A DNA stretch of 35,681 nucleotides from Acidobacteriota bacterium. Its GTDB lineage: Bacteria; Acidobacteriota; Vicinamibacteria; Vicinamibacterales; JAHECP01. Where the stretch lies: contig JAHECP010000041.1 of assembly GCA_024641665.1 (NCBI GenBank), positions 1 to 35,681 on the forward strand, in the 5' to 3' direction. Shown piece after piece: positions 19,009 through 27,486 of this stretch. Positions within the stretch are counted from its first letter, which is position 1; each line of letters starts with the position of its first letter. A program made the translations under genes and the position numbers. The notes beneath the pieces were generated by a model, which worked only from the letters and a program-made list of their open reading frames with translations, did not search any database and was not told the DNA's origin.

Positions 19009-21039
19009 ATGCCGCGCAGCCGCCTCGCCGCTCTCGCCCTCGTCGCGCTCGTCCTCGGCGCCTTTCCCAGCGCCGTTCTCGCCCAGCGGGCGATGACCGT
19101 CCTCGACCTGCTGAACCTGCCGACTGTCTCGGATCCACAGCTCTCCCCCGACGGCCGCCAGCTGCTCTACGCGCAGTCCGCCGCCGACTGGAAGGCCGAC
19201 AAGCGCGTCACCCACGTCTGGCGGGTGGACCGCGACGGCCGTAACGCCGTGCAAATGACCAACGGCGAGCAGGGTGAATCGGGTGCCCGCTGGTCGCCCG
19301 ACGGCGCCACGATCGCGCTCGTCGCCCGGCGCAACGGCGACGAGGCCGCCCAGGTCTACCTCCTCTCCAACCTGGGCGGTGAAGCCCGCCGGCTCACGAG
19401 CCATCCGACCTCGGTGCGCAGTCTCACCTGGTCGCCCGACGGCCGCGTCATCTACTTCCTCGCGCCCGACGAAAAGACCGACGAGCAGAAGGCCCGCGAG
19501 AAGGCAAAAGACGACGTGTACGCGTTCGACGAGAACTATCAGCAGCAGCACCTGTGGAAGGTGACCGTGGCGACCGGCGCCACCGAGCGCGTCACGAGCG
19601 GGGACTACTCGGTGCTCTTCTACGACCTCTCCCGCGACGGATCGCGGATCGCGTTCGAGCGCGCGCCGAACCCGCTCTACGGGTACTCCGACCGCGGCGA
19701 GGTGTGGGTCATGGAGGCGAGCGGCGCGAACGCCACCGAGCTCACGCGGAACACGGTGCCCGAGAGCGACGCGTCGCTCTCGCCCGACAACGCCCGGGTG
19801 CTGTTCCTCGCCGGTGCGAACGACGCGTTCGAGACCTACTACAACGACAACATCTTCGTCGTCCCGACCTCGGGCGGCGCCGCGCGCAACCTGACGATGA
19901 GCCTGCCCTATGAGGTCGAGTCGGCGGTGTGGTCGAAGGACGGGCGCTCGATCTACTTCGTCGCCAACATGGGCGTGCACTCCGAGCTCTTCGTGATGAG
20001 CGCCGACGGCGGCGCGCCCCGCCAGCTCACCGACGGACATCACGCCCTGTACGGCTGGTCGTACGTGGCCGATCAGGACCGCCACGTCTTCTCGATCGAC
20101 GAGCCCGCCGACGCCGGCGACGTGTGGACCCTGGCCGCCGGCGGCGCGCCGGAGCAGGTCACCCACGTGTTCGACCATCTGGCGAAGGACTTCCGCCTAC
20201 CGCGCCAGGAGAAGGTGACCTGGAAGGGCGCGGACGGCGTGACCGTGGAGGGCCTCGTGTTCTACCCGCTCGACTACCAGGCGGGCCAGCGCTACCCGCT
20301 GGTCGTGCAGACGCACGGGGGCCCGCAGGCGTCCGACAAGTTCGGCTTCAGCCGCTGGGCCAACTACGTCCAGGTGCTCACGGCCATGGGCTACGTCGTG
20401 CTCCAGCCGAACTACCGCGGCAGCACGGGCTACGGCGACGCCTTCCTGCGCGACATGGTCGGCCACTACTTCAAGAACGCGCACCTCGACGTCATGGCGG
20501 GCGTCGACCACCTCATCGCGCTCGGGATCGCCGACGGCGACCGGATGGCGAAGATGGGCTGGAGCGGCGGCGGACACATGACTAACAAGATCATCACGTT
20601 CACCACCCGCTTCAAGGCCGCCGCCTCGGGCGCCGGCGCCGCCAACTGGATCTCGATGTACGCGCAGAGCGACGTGCGGCTGTACCGCACGCCGTGGTTC
20701 GGCGGCACGCCGTGGGAGAAGAACGCGCCGATCGACGCCTACTGGAACAACTCGCCGCTCAAGGACGTCGCCAACGTCATGACGCCCACGATCTTCCTGG
20801 TCGGCCACGAGGACGTGCGCGTCCCGATGCCGCAGTCGGTCGAGATGTACCGGGCGCTCCTCAGCAACGGCGTCCCGACGCACCTCTACGTGGCCCCGCG
20901 CGAGCCGCATGGCTGGCAGGAGCTGCGCCACGAGCTGTTCAAGGTGAACGTCGAGCTCGACTGGTTCGAGCGGTGGGTCACCAAGCGGCCGTACACGTGG
21001 GTGAAGGCGCCGGACGCCGACGTCAAGCCCGCCAAGTAG
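19009..21039 (+). CDS. Secreted S9-family prolyl-oligopeptidase-type peptidase
   Basis: This 676-aa protein has a signal peptide (1 to about 26, ending SAVLAQ), a beta-propeller built from WD40-like blades (about 40-390, with repeated WSPDGR and LSPDG words) and a C-terminal alpha/beta hydrolase. The catalytic triad is visible: Ser519 in GWSGGG, Asp602 in GHEDVRVP and His634 in EPHGWQ. The propeller limits access to short peptides, so the enzyme likely trims oligopeptides in the periplasm; acylaminoacyl-peptidase and dipeptidyl-peptidase activities cannot be told apart here. AAGGAGGT directly precedes the ATG at 19009. It is divergent from receptor C, a common pairing of importer and peptidase, which supports a peptide-use role. 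Confidence 0.92.
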   Translation: MPRSRLAALALVALVLGAFPSAVLAQRAMTVLDLLNLPTVSDPQLSPDGRQLLYAQSAADWKADKRVTHVWRVDRDGRNAVQMTNGEQGESGARWSPDGATIALVARRNGDEAAQVYLLSNLGGEARRLTSHPTSVRSLTWSPDGRVIYFLAPDEKTDEQKAREKAKDDVYAFDENYQQQHLWKVTVATGATERVTSGDYSVLFYDLSRDGSRIAFERAPNPLYGYSDRGEVWVMEASGANATELTRNTVPESDASLSPDNARVLFLAGANDAFETYYNDNIFVVPTSGGAARNLTMSLPYEVESAVWSKDGRSIYFVANMGVHSELFVMSADGGAPRQLTDGHHALYGWSYVADQDRHVFSIDEPADAGDVWTLAAGGAPEQVTHVFDHLAKDFRLPRQEKVTWKGADGVTVEGLVFYPLDYQAGQRYPLVVQTHGGPQASDKFGFSRWANYVQVLTAMGYVVLQPNYRGSTGYGDAFLRDMVGHYFKNAHLDVMAGVDHLIALGIADGDRMAKMGWSGGGHMTNKIITFTTRFKAAASGAGAANWISMYAQSDVRLYRTPWFGGTPWEKNAPIDAYWNNSPLKDVANVMTPTIFLVGHEDVRVPMPQSVEMYRALLSNGVPTHLYVAPREPHGWQELRHELFKVNVELDWFERWVTKRPYTWVKAPDADVKPAK

Positions 21040-21051
21040 GGCCGGCCGGCG

Positions 21052-23229
21052 CTACCGCCGCCCCGGCGGCAGCGCCTTCAGGAGCGCGGCCGCGCGCGGC
21101 TCGGTCGGATCGAGCCGCGTGGCGGTCGTCGCCTGCTCGCGCGCCTCGGCGAAGCGGCCGAGCTGCGCGTACACAACCGCCAGGTTGAGGTGCGCCGAGG
21201 CGCTGGACGGCTCGAGGCGGCACGCGGTCGCGATCGGCCCCAGCGCGTCGGCCGGCCGCCCCAGCATCACGAGCGCCACGGCCAGCTGTTCGTGTACGTC
21301 CGCACGGTCCGGCGCATGCGCGACGGCCGCCCTCGACCAGCGTTCGGCCTGCCCGGGCGCGTCGAGCCGAAGGGCCAGCGTACCGAGCTCGAACAGCGTG
21401 TCCACCTGGACCGCGCCCACGACCTCGTCCGGCAGGGCGGCCAGCGCGCGCACGGCGTCCGCCTTCCGGCCGGCCGCCGCCAGCGCCCGCACGAGCCAGG
21501 GACCGGAAACCTCCGGCCGGAAGCCGCCGTCGAGCGCCGCCGCGAGGTGGGCAATCGCCTCCTGGCTCCGGCCGTCCATCAGCAGCGCCTGCCCGAGCGT
21601 GAGATCGATCGCCGGCCGCGCTCCGTCGATCCGGCGCGCGTCGGTCAGCTGCGCGATCGCGGCGTCGTAGCGGCCGGCGGCCGTGAGCGCCTCGCCGACC
21701 CGGAAATGCACGACGCCGGGATGCGAATCGTGCGGTGCGATCTCCCCGACATACCGGAGCGCGTCGTCGTACTGGCCCTGCTCGACCAGCCAGACCGCCT
21801 TTCTGGTGCGCTCGCCGCCCAGACCGTTGTCGAGGCCGGAAGGCCAGCCCGCGACGACCGCCACCAGCGCGACCCCGGCGGCCGGCACGACGAGCGCAGC
21901 GACCCGGCGCCCGCGCAGCCGGTCGAACGCCCACACGAGCAGCACGCCGGAGGACACGCACAGCGGCACGAGCAGCGGCATCCGGTAGCGGTCCGAGACG
22001 AAGAACGCCGCCACCGAGAGCCCATAGACGGGCACGAAGGACGCCCAGACCCAGTACTGCCGGTGGGACTGGGGATTGGGGGCTGAGGACCGGGGACTGG
22101 GGACTGGGGACTGGGGACTCGTCGCCAGACGAACGCCGAGGATCAGGCCCACCAGGCCGAGCGGCACGAGCAGCCAGGAACCGACGACGAGCACGCGGAG
22201 CAGCGATGCCTCATCGAGGCGGTAGAACGCGTAGCTGTAGTTCAACGGCACGTCGGTCCGATTGAGAACGAGCGCGATCTTCCGTACGAACAGCCGCGCC
22301 GCGCCGCCCGGGTGCGCGGCCATCCACGCCCACGCCCGCCCGTAGAAGTACGCCGACACTTGGCTCGCCGACAGACGCCGGCCCTCGGCCGCCTCGGCCA
22401 CGCGCGTCGCGTCGCGCACCTGGCCGGTGACCGACAAGGTGACGCCCTCGACACGGTCATAGACGCCGTCGGCCTTCTCGTTGTTGCCGATGTAGAAGTT
22501 CAGGCCCCCATGCGAGGAGATGAGGATCGCCTCGCCGGACACCGCGTAGTTGCGCGCGGCGTTGGCGCCGAGCACCACCACGAGCGGCAGCAGCACGAGC
22601 GCGCCGCGTCCCAGCGCCGCCCGCCCGCCGCGCGGCCACGACGCGAAGGCAATCAGGGCCGGAACGGCGGCGCCGTAGACGAACGCGTTCGGCCGGTTGA
22701 GCGCGAACAGGCCCAGCACCACGCCCGCCGCCACGAGCGGCCAGCGCGCATCGTCGGCCTGGGTCCGCGACACCAGATAGAGGGCGCACGCCGCCAGGAA
22801 CGGATCGAGCGCGGACTGCAGGACGAGGATCTCGTTGAACGCGAAGAGCCCGGTGAGGAGCGCGAGCACGGCGGCCACCCGCGCCGTGCGCCCGTCGAAC
22901 CAGAGACGGGCCGTCAGGTAGACGAAGCCGACCGCCGCCGTTCCCAGCAGGACCTGAACGGCACGGGCCGCGACGAGCGACTCGTGGACGGCGAAGACGG
23001 CGGCGAGAAAATAGACGTAGAGCGGCGAGACGAAGAAGGCTTCGCGCACGGCCAGCGGTCCGCCCGCGGCGATCCGCCGCGCCAGCTCCACGTAGTAGGT
23101 CGTGTCCAGCTCGCCGTGCGGCTGGAGCAGCGGGTGGCCACCGAGCTGGACGAGCACCGTCGCCTTGACGGCCAGCGCCGCCGCGAGCACCCAGACGAGG
23201 TCGCGGGGAATCCCGCCCCGCCCGGTCAC
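21052..23229 (-). CDS. GT39-type membrane glycosyltransferase with C-terminal TPR domain
   Basis: This 725-aa protein has an N-terminal multi-pass part (roughly ten membrane segments, about 10-460) and a soluble TPR part (about 470-725). Asp42 in GELDTTYY lies in the first extracytoplasmic loop, where GT-C transferases of the PMT/GT39 type keep their catalytic acid. Such enzymes move sugars from polyprenyl phosphate donors onto proteins or lipids. The TPR helices could bind a protein acceptor. The start is a GTG at 23229, overlapping the RidA stop as GTGA, so the genes are translationally coupled. Residues of about 371-388 (SPQSPVPSPRSS-like) are encoded by an array of 7-bp repeats and form a low-complexity loop between membrane segments. 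Confidence 0.82.
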   Translation of the reverse strand: MTGRGGIPRDLVWVLAAALAVKATVLVQLGGHPLLQPHGELDTTYYVELARRIAAGGPLAVREAFFVSPLYVYFLAAVFAVHESLVAARAVQVLLGTAAVGFVYLTARLWFDGRTARVAAVLALLTGLFAFNEILVLQSALDPFLAACALYLVSRTQADDARWPLVAAGVVLGLFALNRPNAFVYGAAVPALIAFASWPRGGRAALGRGALVLLPLVVVLGANAARNYAVSGEAILISSHGGLNFYIGNNEKADGVYDRVEGVTLSVTGQVRDATRVAEAAEGRRLSASQVSAYFYGRAWAWMAAHPGGAARLFVRKIALVLNRTDVPLNYSYAFYRLDEASLLRVLVVGSWLLVPLGLVGLILGVRLATSPQSPVPSPRSSAPNPQSHRQYWVWASFVPVYGLSVAAFFVSDRYRMPLLVPLCVSSGVLLVWAFDRLRGRRVAALVVPAAGVALVAVVAGWPSGLDNGLGGERTRKAVWLVEQGQYDDALRYVGEIAPHDSHPGVVHFRVGEALTAAGRYDAAIAQLTDARRIDGARPAIDLTLGQALLMDGRSQEAIAHLAAALDGGFRPEVSGPWLVRALAAAGRKADAVRALAALPDEVVGAVQVDTLFELGTLALRLDAPGQAERWSRAAVAHAPDRADVHEQLAVALVMLGRPADALGPIATACRLEPSSASAHLNLAVVYAQLGRFAEAREQATTATRLDPTEPRAAALLKALPPGRR
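22065..22119. repeat. In-gene array of GGGGACT-like 7-bp units
   Basis: On the plus strand, eight units run in order: GGGACT, GGGGATT, GGGGGCT, GAGGACC and four perfect GGGGACT. The array lies inside the glycosyltransferase coding sequence without breaking the frame. Confidence 0.85.
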
Positions 23230-23756
23230 GGGTGCCGCCCGGGCCGCGCGGCGATCATCTGGATCTCCACCCGCGCGCCGAGATTCAGGCCGGCGACCTG
23301 GACCGTCGCGCGCGCCGGTGGATTGACGGCGAACACCTCCCGGTACACGGCGTTGAACGCCGGGAAGTCCTTGAAGTCCGCGATGAACGCCGTCACCGAC
23401 ACGACGTCCCGATAATCCATGCCCGCCGCGCGCAGCACTTCGCGGAGGTTCTTCAGCGCCTGGCGCGTCTCCGCCTCGATGCCGCCGGGCACGAGTGCGG
23501 CGGTTGCCGGATCGCGGCCAAGCTGCCCGGAGAGATAGAGCGTGTCGCCGACCAGGATGCCCGGACTGTACGGCAGCCCGGTCTCCGGGAACTGCGCCGG
23601 CCGGATCACTTGTCGCGCCGCCGGTGCGGGGACGCCGGCCGGCGTCGCTTCGCCGGGCACGCCGGGCGAGATCACCCGGGTGACCGTGAGCGCCAGCGCG
23701 ACGACCGCGACGAGCGCGACGCCGACGAGCGCGCGCGGACCGAGATCGAGATGCAT
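23226..23756 (-). CDS. Membrane-anchored or exported RidA-family protein
   Basis: This 176-aa protein joins a hydrophobic N-terminal segment (about 10-29) to a complete RidA/YjgF domain (about 50-172). RidA hallmark features are present: SPGILVGDTLYLSGQLG, Arg149 in PPARATVQV (the residue that binds substrate carboxylate) and Glu164. Cytosolic RidA hydrolyses reactive enamines made by PLP enzymes. A version with an N-terminal anchor suggests action at the membrane or in the periplasm, and other Rid functions are possible. AGGGAGG precedes the ATG at 23756. It lies 21 bp after the dipeptidase-like gene and overlaps the glycosyltransferase gene, so all three are probably one operon. Confidence 0.85.
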   Translation of the reverse strand: MHLDLGPRALVGVALVAVVALALTVTRVISPGVPGEATPAGVPAPAARQVIRPAQFPETGLPYSPGILVGDTLYLSGQLGRDPATAALVPGGIEAETRQALKNLREVLRAAGMDYRDVVSVTAFIADFKDFPAFNAVYREVFAVNPPARATVQVAGLNLGARVEIQMIAARPGRHP

Positions 23757-23777
23757 GCCATCCTCCCTCGACAGCGC

Positions 23778-24866
23778 TCACGCGCCGATGACGTCACCGA
23801 AATAACGCGCCCAGTTGGCGCCGAGGATCTTCTCGATCTCGCTCGCGCGGTAACCCCGCCTCACCAGGCCCCGCGCGACGTTGCGATACCGCTCCGGCGG
23901 GTCCAGCGCCTCGACCCACGGGGGCCACCGCACCCGGTACGACGGCTTGAAGGTGCTCAGGCGTGGCACGTACCACGTCTCGCGCGTGGCGGTCGCCTCG
24001 ATGCCCCGGATCGAGAAGTCCGTGGCGAGGCCGACGTGATCGACGCCCGCCACCTTCACGGCGTGATCGATGTGGTTCAGGTAGTCGTCGAGGCTCGTCT
24101 CCGCCGTGGGGCCGACGAAGTAGCCGAGCATCACGATCCCCACGACGCCGCCCTTGTCGGCGAGCCCCCGAAGCAACTCGTCCGACTTGGCGCGCACGTG
24201 GTCGTAGACCGCCTTGCACATCGTGTGCGTGAACGCCGGCGGGCGGGCGCTCAGCTCGATCGCGTCCCGCGTCGTCTGCTCGCCGCAGTGCGACAGGTCG
24301 ACGACCATGCCGAGCTCGTTCATCCGGCGCACGACGGCCACGCCGAAGTCCGACAGCCCGGCGTTGGTCCGCTCGGTGCAGCCGTCGCCCAGCAGGTTGC
24401 GCGCGTTGTAGGTCAGCTGGATGCACCGCGCGCCGAGCGCCTGGAGCTCGTTCAGGTTGCCGAGGTCGGTCCCGATCATCGTGGCGTTCTGGAAGCCCAG
24501 CACCACCGCCAGGCGGCCCTGCCGCCGGGCGCCGGCGATGTCCCCGCCGCGGACCACCTTCACCAGCCGGTCCGGGTAACGGTCGAACCGCGCCTGCCAT
24601 CGCGCGAGATCCGCGAGCGCCGCCGCCAGGGTGCGGTTGTCGAGGCTCGTCTGGATGGCGCTCACGCCCGACCGGCGGAACGCGGCAAACACCTCGTCGG
24701 TCCACTCCTCGTCGCTCGACAGGGCGTCGAACACGAGGCTGCGATCGAAGACCGCGTCGGCGTCGTCCTGCGGCGAGGCCCAGCCGAGGCGGGCGCCGGC
24801 CAGTGCGCCCGCCGCCAGCGCGGCCGAGGCCAGGAAGTCGCGGCGGCCGAACCGGTGGATGCCCAT
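23778..24866 (-). CDS. M19 dipeptidase-like protein with Tat-type signal
   Basis: This 362-aa protein has a twin-arginine leader (RRDFLASAALAAGALAG, 8-24). The M19 membrane-dipeptidase fold is shown by LTYNARNLLGDGC (151-163), VDLSHCG (189-195), the FTHTMCKAVYDH region (212-223) and GVDHVGLATDF (274-284). These supply His193, His214 and Asp283. The usual N-terminal metal motif HxD is replaced around VFDALSSD (45-52), and the bridging glutamate region reads GFQNAT with Gln126. The enzyme may use fewer metals or a different chemistry, or be a distinct M19 subgroup. A Tat route implies folding with cofactor before export. AAGGAG precedes the ATG at 24866. Confidence 0.85.
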   Translation of the reverse strand: MGIHRFGRRDFLASAALAAGALAGARLGWASPQDDADAVFDRSLVFDALSSDEEWTDEVFAAFRRSGVSAIQTSLDNRTLAAALADLARWQARFDRYPDRLVKVVRGGDIAGARRQGRLAVVLGFQNATMIGTDLGNLNELQALGARCIQLTYNARNLLGDGCTERTNAGLSDFGVAVVRRMNELGMVVDLSHCGEQTTRDAIELSARPPAFTHTMCKAVYDHVRAKSDELLRGLADKGGVVGIVMLGYFVGPTAETSLDDYLNHIDHAVKVAGVDHVGLATDFSIRGIEATATRETWYVPRLSTFKPSYRVRWPPWVEALDPPERYRNVARGLVRRGYRASEIEKILGANWARYFGDVIGA

Positions 24867-24967
24867 GTGCCTCTCCTTCCAGGTCCCGGCCCGCGGCCGG
24901 AGGATGGCGTGGTCGCGTACGCTAGTGGCGCGCGCCGACGGGTGTCAAGCGGGAGCGGCCGCCGCGG

Positions 24968-25906
24968 TCAGGCGCGGGGGTGCGCCTTCCGGTAGGACTC
25001 GAGGAGCTGCGCCACGTTGACGTGCGTGTAGCGCTGGGTCGTGCTCAGCCGCGCGTGGCCGAGCAGCTCCTGGATGGCGCGCAGGTCCGCGCCGCGCTCG
25101 AGGAGGTGGGTCGCGAAGGAGTGGCGCAGCGCGTGCGGGCTGATGCCGAAGCGCGTGCTGCACGCTGCCACGTAGCGCCGCACGAGCCGGTCCACGCTCC
25201 GCGTGGACAGCCGCCCGCCCCGGTAGTTCAGGAACAGCGGATGACGCGTCCGCCGCGCGCGCGCCGGCGGCGCCTGGACCGCGAGCAGGTCCCGGTCCCG
25301 CAGGCACGCCCGCAACGCCGCCGCTGCCGTCCGGTTGAAGGGCACGATCCGCTCCTTGCCCCCCTTGCCCAGCACCCGCACGACCCGCCCGCCCAGGTTG
25401 ATGTCGTCGAGGTCCAGCCCCACGAGCTCGCTCAACCGCAGCCCCGAGGCGTAGAAGAGCTCCAGGATCGCGCGATCGCGCCGGCCGAGCGGCGTGGTCA
25501 CATCGGGCATCTCGAGCAGCGTCACCATCTCGTCCACCTCGAGATGGGCCGGGATCTTCTGCTCGCGCCTGGGCGTGCCGACGAGCGCGCCCGGGTCCTG
25601 ATCGATGATCGCCTCGCGCCGCAGGTAGCGCACGAACGTCCGGACGGCCGCCAGCTTGCGCCCGGCCGAGGCCTTGGAGTTGCCCCGGTCGTAGAGGTCG
25701 CCGAGAAAGCCGCGAATGCCCGCCGTGTCGAGGTCGCCGGTCCGAAGCGCCGAGACCGTCCGTCCCCGGCCGGCCGCCAGGTAGGCGAGCAGCTGCGTGA
25801 GATCGCTCTCGTACGCGCGCACGGTGTGCGGCGACGCGTTGCGGTTGAGGCGCAGATGGTCCAGGAAGGCCTTCAGGTGGTCCTTGAGCGAGTCCCGTGA
25901 CACCAT
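24968..25906 (-). CDS. xerC: XerC/XerD-type tyrosine recombinase
   Basis: This 312-aa protein has the N-terminal SAM-like core-binding domain (about 5-105) and the catalytic domain with all expected residues: Arg157 (SGLRLSEL), Lys181 (GKGGKER), His258 and Arg261 (PHALRHSF), His284 (LLGHARLSTTQ) and the nucleophile Tyr293 (QRYTHV). Xer recombinases resolve chromosome dimers at dif during division. Position after topA and trmFO matches the codV/xerC place in Bacillus-type order, which supports XerC over an integrase of a mobile element. It begins 7 bp after the trmFO stop, with GAGGGG as ribosome-binding site, so it is probably co-transcribed. No dif-like site was recognised nearby. Confidence 0.92.
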   Translation of the reverse strand: MVSRDSLKDHLKAFLDHLRLNRNASPHTVRAYESDLTQLLAYLAAGRGRTVSALRTGDLDTAGIRGFLGDLYDRGNSKASAGRKLAAVRTFVRYLRREAIIDQDPGALVGTPRREQKIPAHLEVDEMVTLLEMPDVTTPLGRRDRAILELFYASGLRLSELVGLDLDDINLGGRVVRVLGKGGKERIVPFNRTAAAALRACLRDRDLLAVQAPPARARRTRHPLFLNYRGGRLSTRSVDRLVRRYVAACSTRFGISPHALRHSFATHLLERGADLRAIQELLGHARLSTTQRYTHVNVAQLLESYRKAHPRA

Positions 25907-25913
25907 GCGCCCC

Positions 25914-27320
25914 TCATCGACCCGCGGCCGGCCGCGGCAGGGCTACGGGCGATTCCGCCCCGCGCGCCCACGCCGCGAGATCGGCCAGCGCGCGGTCGGC
26001 CATCGCCAGCTTGCGCGCGGCCTTCCGGCGCGGCGCCTCCGGCAGCGGCGCCATGATGCCGAACGTCACGTTGGTCGGCTGGTACTCGCCCGGCGCCGCA
26101 TGCGAGACATAGTACGCCAGCGCGCCGATGGCCGTCGTGCGCGGCGGCACCGTCGGCGCCGCGCCGCAGGCGAGCGCGGCGGCGTTCAGCCCGGCCAGCA
26201 GCCCCGACGCCGCGGACTCGACGTAGCCCTCGACGCCCGACACCTGGCCGGCGAAGAACAGATCGTCGCGCCGCCGGGTCTGCCACGTCGAACGGAGCAC
26301 CGCCGGCCCGTTGATGTACGTGTTGCGGTGGATCATGCCGAAGCGCACGAACTCGGCGCGGGCCAGGCCGGGGACGAGCCGCAGCACTCTGGCCTGCTCG
26401 CCCCACTTGAGCTGCGTCTGGAAGCCCACCAGGCTGTAGTGGTCGCCCGCGAGGGTGTCCTGGCGCAGCTGCACGACGGCGTACGGCCGCCGGCCCGTGC
26501 GCGGATCCACGAGCCCCACCGGCTTCATCGGCCCGAAGCGCAGCGTGTCGGACCCCCGGTGCGCCATGACCTCGACCGGCAGGCAGCCCTCGAAGAACCT
26601 CTCCCGGTCGAAGTCGTGCACCGCGGCCACCTCGGCCGAGACGAGCGCCTCGTAGAACCGCGCGTACTCCTCGGCCGTCAGCGGACAGTTCAGGTAGTCC
26701 CCCTCGCCGTCGTCCACCCCGCAGGCGGGGCCGCCCGGCTCGACCGGCGCGCGCGGTCCGAGGCTGCGGCCCCAGCGCGACTGGCGGAACACGGCGTCGC
26801 GGTCGATGGTCTCGGCGAGGACGATGGGGCTGATGGCGTCGTAGAAGGCGAGGTGGGCACGCCCCACGAAGGCCGCGATGTCGGCCGAGAGCGCGTCCGA
26901 GGTGAGCGGGCCCGTGGCGATGATGCACGCGGCGACCCCGGCCGACGAGGGCGGAATCGCGGCGACCTCGTCGCGGACGACCGTGATGAGGGGCTCGGCG
27001 GCGATCGCGTCGGTGACCGCCTGCGCGAACCGCTCGCGATCCACGGCCAGGGCCGCGCCGGCCGGGACGCGCGTCGCGTTGGCCGCCCGCATGACGAGCG
27101 AGCCGAGCCGCCGCATCTCTTCCTTGAGAAGGCCGACGGCGTTGTCGAGCTTGTCCCCACGGAACGAGTTGCTGCAGACCAGCTCGGCCAGCCGGTCGCT
27201 CGTGTGCACCGCGGTCGGCCGGACCGGACGCATCTCGTGCAGCACGACGGGCACGCCGCGCGACGCCGCCTGCCAGGCCGCTTCGCAGCCGGCGAGTCCG
27301 CCGCCCACGATCTGAATCAT
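25914..27320 (-). CDS. trmFO: tRNA (uracil-54-C5)-methyltransferase, folate/FAD-dependent
   Basis: This 468-aa protein is TrmFO, which methylates U54 of tRNA using methylenetetrahydrofolate and FAD. The FAD Rossmann motif is IVGGGLAGCEAA (4-15). Cys49 in LVCSNSFRGDKL and the later cysteine in FFEGCLPVEVMA correspond to the family's two conserved cysteines. A second flavin-binding segment reads LFFAGQVSGVEGYVES. The ATG at 27320 gives the normal MIQIVGGG start; the frame runs 150 bp further upstream only because it crosses the heptamer repeat array. There is no Shine-Dalgarno sequence, since the array ends 3 bp before the ATG, which could reduce or change translation initiation. Confidence 0.93.
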   Translation of the reverse strand: MIQIVGGGLAGCEAAWQAASRGVPVVLHEMRPVRPTAVHTSDRLAELVCSNSFRGDKLDNAVGLLKEEMRRLGSLVMRAANATRVPAGAALAVDRERFAQAVTDAIAAEPLITVVRDEVAAIPPSSAGVAACIIATGPLTSDALSADIAAFVGRAHLAFYDAISPIVLAETIDRDAVFRQSRWGRSLGPRAPVEPGGPACGVDDGEGDYLNCPLTAEEYARFYEALVSAEVAAVHDFDRERFFEGCLPVEVMAHRGSDTLRFGPMKPVGLVDPRTGRRPYAVVQLRQDTLAGDHYSLVGFQTQLKWGEQARVLRLVPGLARAEFVRFGMIHRNTYINGPAVLRSTWQTRRRDDLFFAGQVSGVEGYVESAASGLLAGLNAAALACGAAPTVPPRTTAIGALAYYVSHAAPGEYQPTNVTFGIMAPLPEAPRRKAARKLAMADRALADLAAWARGAESPVALPRPAAGR

Positions 27321-27323
27321 CTT

Positions 27324-27485
27324 GAATGTCGAACGGTCGTTCCGAATGCGGAATGTCGAATGCGGAATGTCGAATGTGAATGTCGAATGCCGAATGAGAG
27401 CGGCCGGTTCGTCCCGGTGTTCCGCGTTTCTCAATTCACCATTCGTCATTCGACATTCGACATTCGACATTCGACATTCGGAACG
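27324..27485. repeat. Inverted arrays of 7-bp GAATGNN units between topA and trmFO
   Basis: The left arm (27344-27398) carries eight 7-bp units such as GAATGCG and GAATGTC, one of them a base short, preceded by a single GAATGTC at 27324-27330. The right arm (27432-27485) carries the complementary units, including four perfect GACATTC in a row (27452-27479). Both arms share an 11-bp outer end, CGTTCCGAATG (27338-27348) and its complement (27475-27485). The structure fills the spacer from the topA stop to the trmFO start. Confidence 0.9.
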
Positions 27486-27486
27486 A

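Noticed and set aside
24968-25906. Phage or genomic-island integrase.
   Set aside because: Its place in the trmFO-xerC gene order and the absence of tRNA, att-like repeats or phage genes favour a housekeeping Xer recombinase.
27321-27470. 50-residue N-terminal extension of TrmFO.
   Set aside because: It is a translation of the heptamer repeat; homologues start at MIQIVGGG, encoded at 27320.
27324-27485. CRISPR array between topA and trmFO.
   Set aside because: The units are 7 bp, directly adjacent and inverted between arms, without spacers or cas genes.
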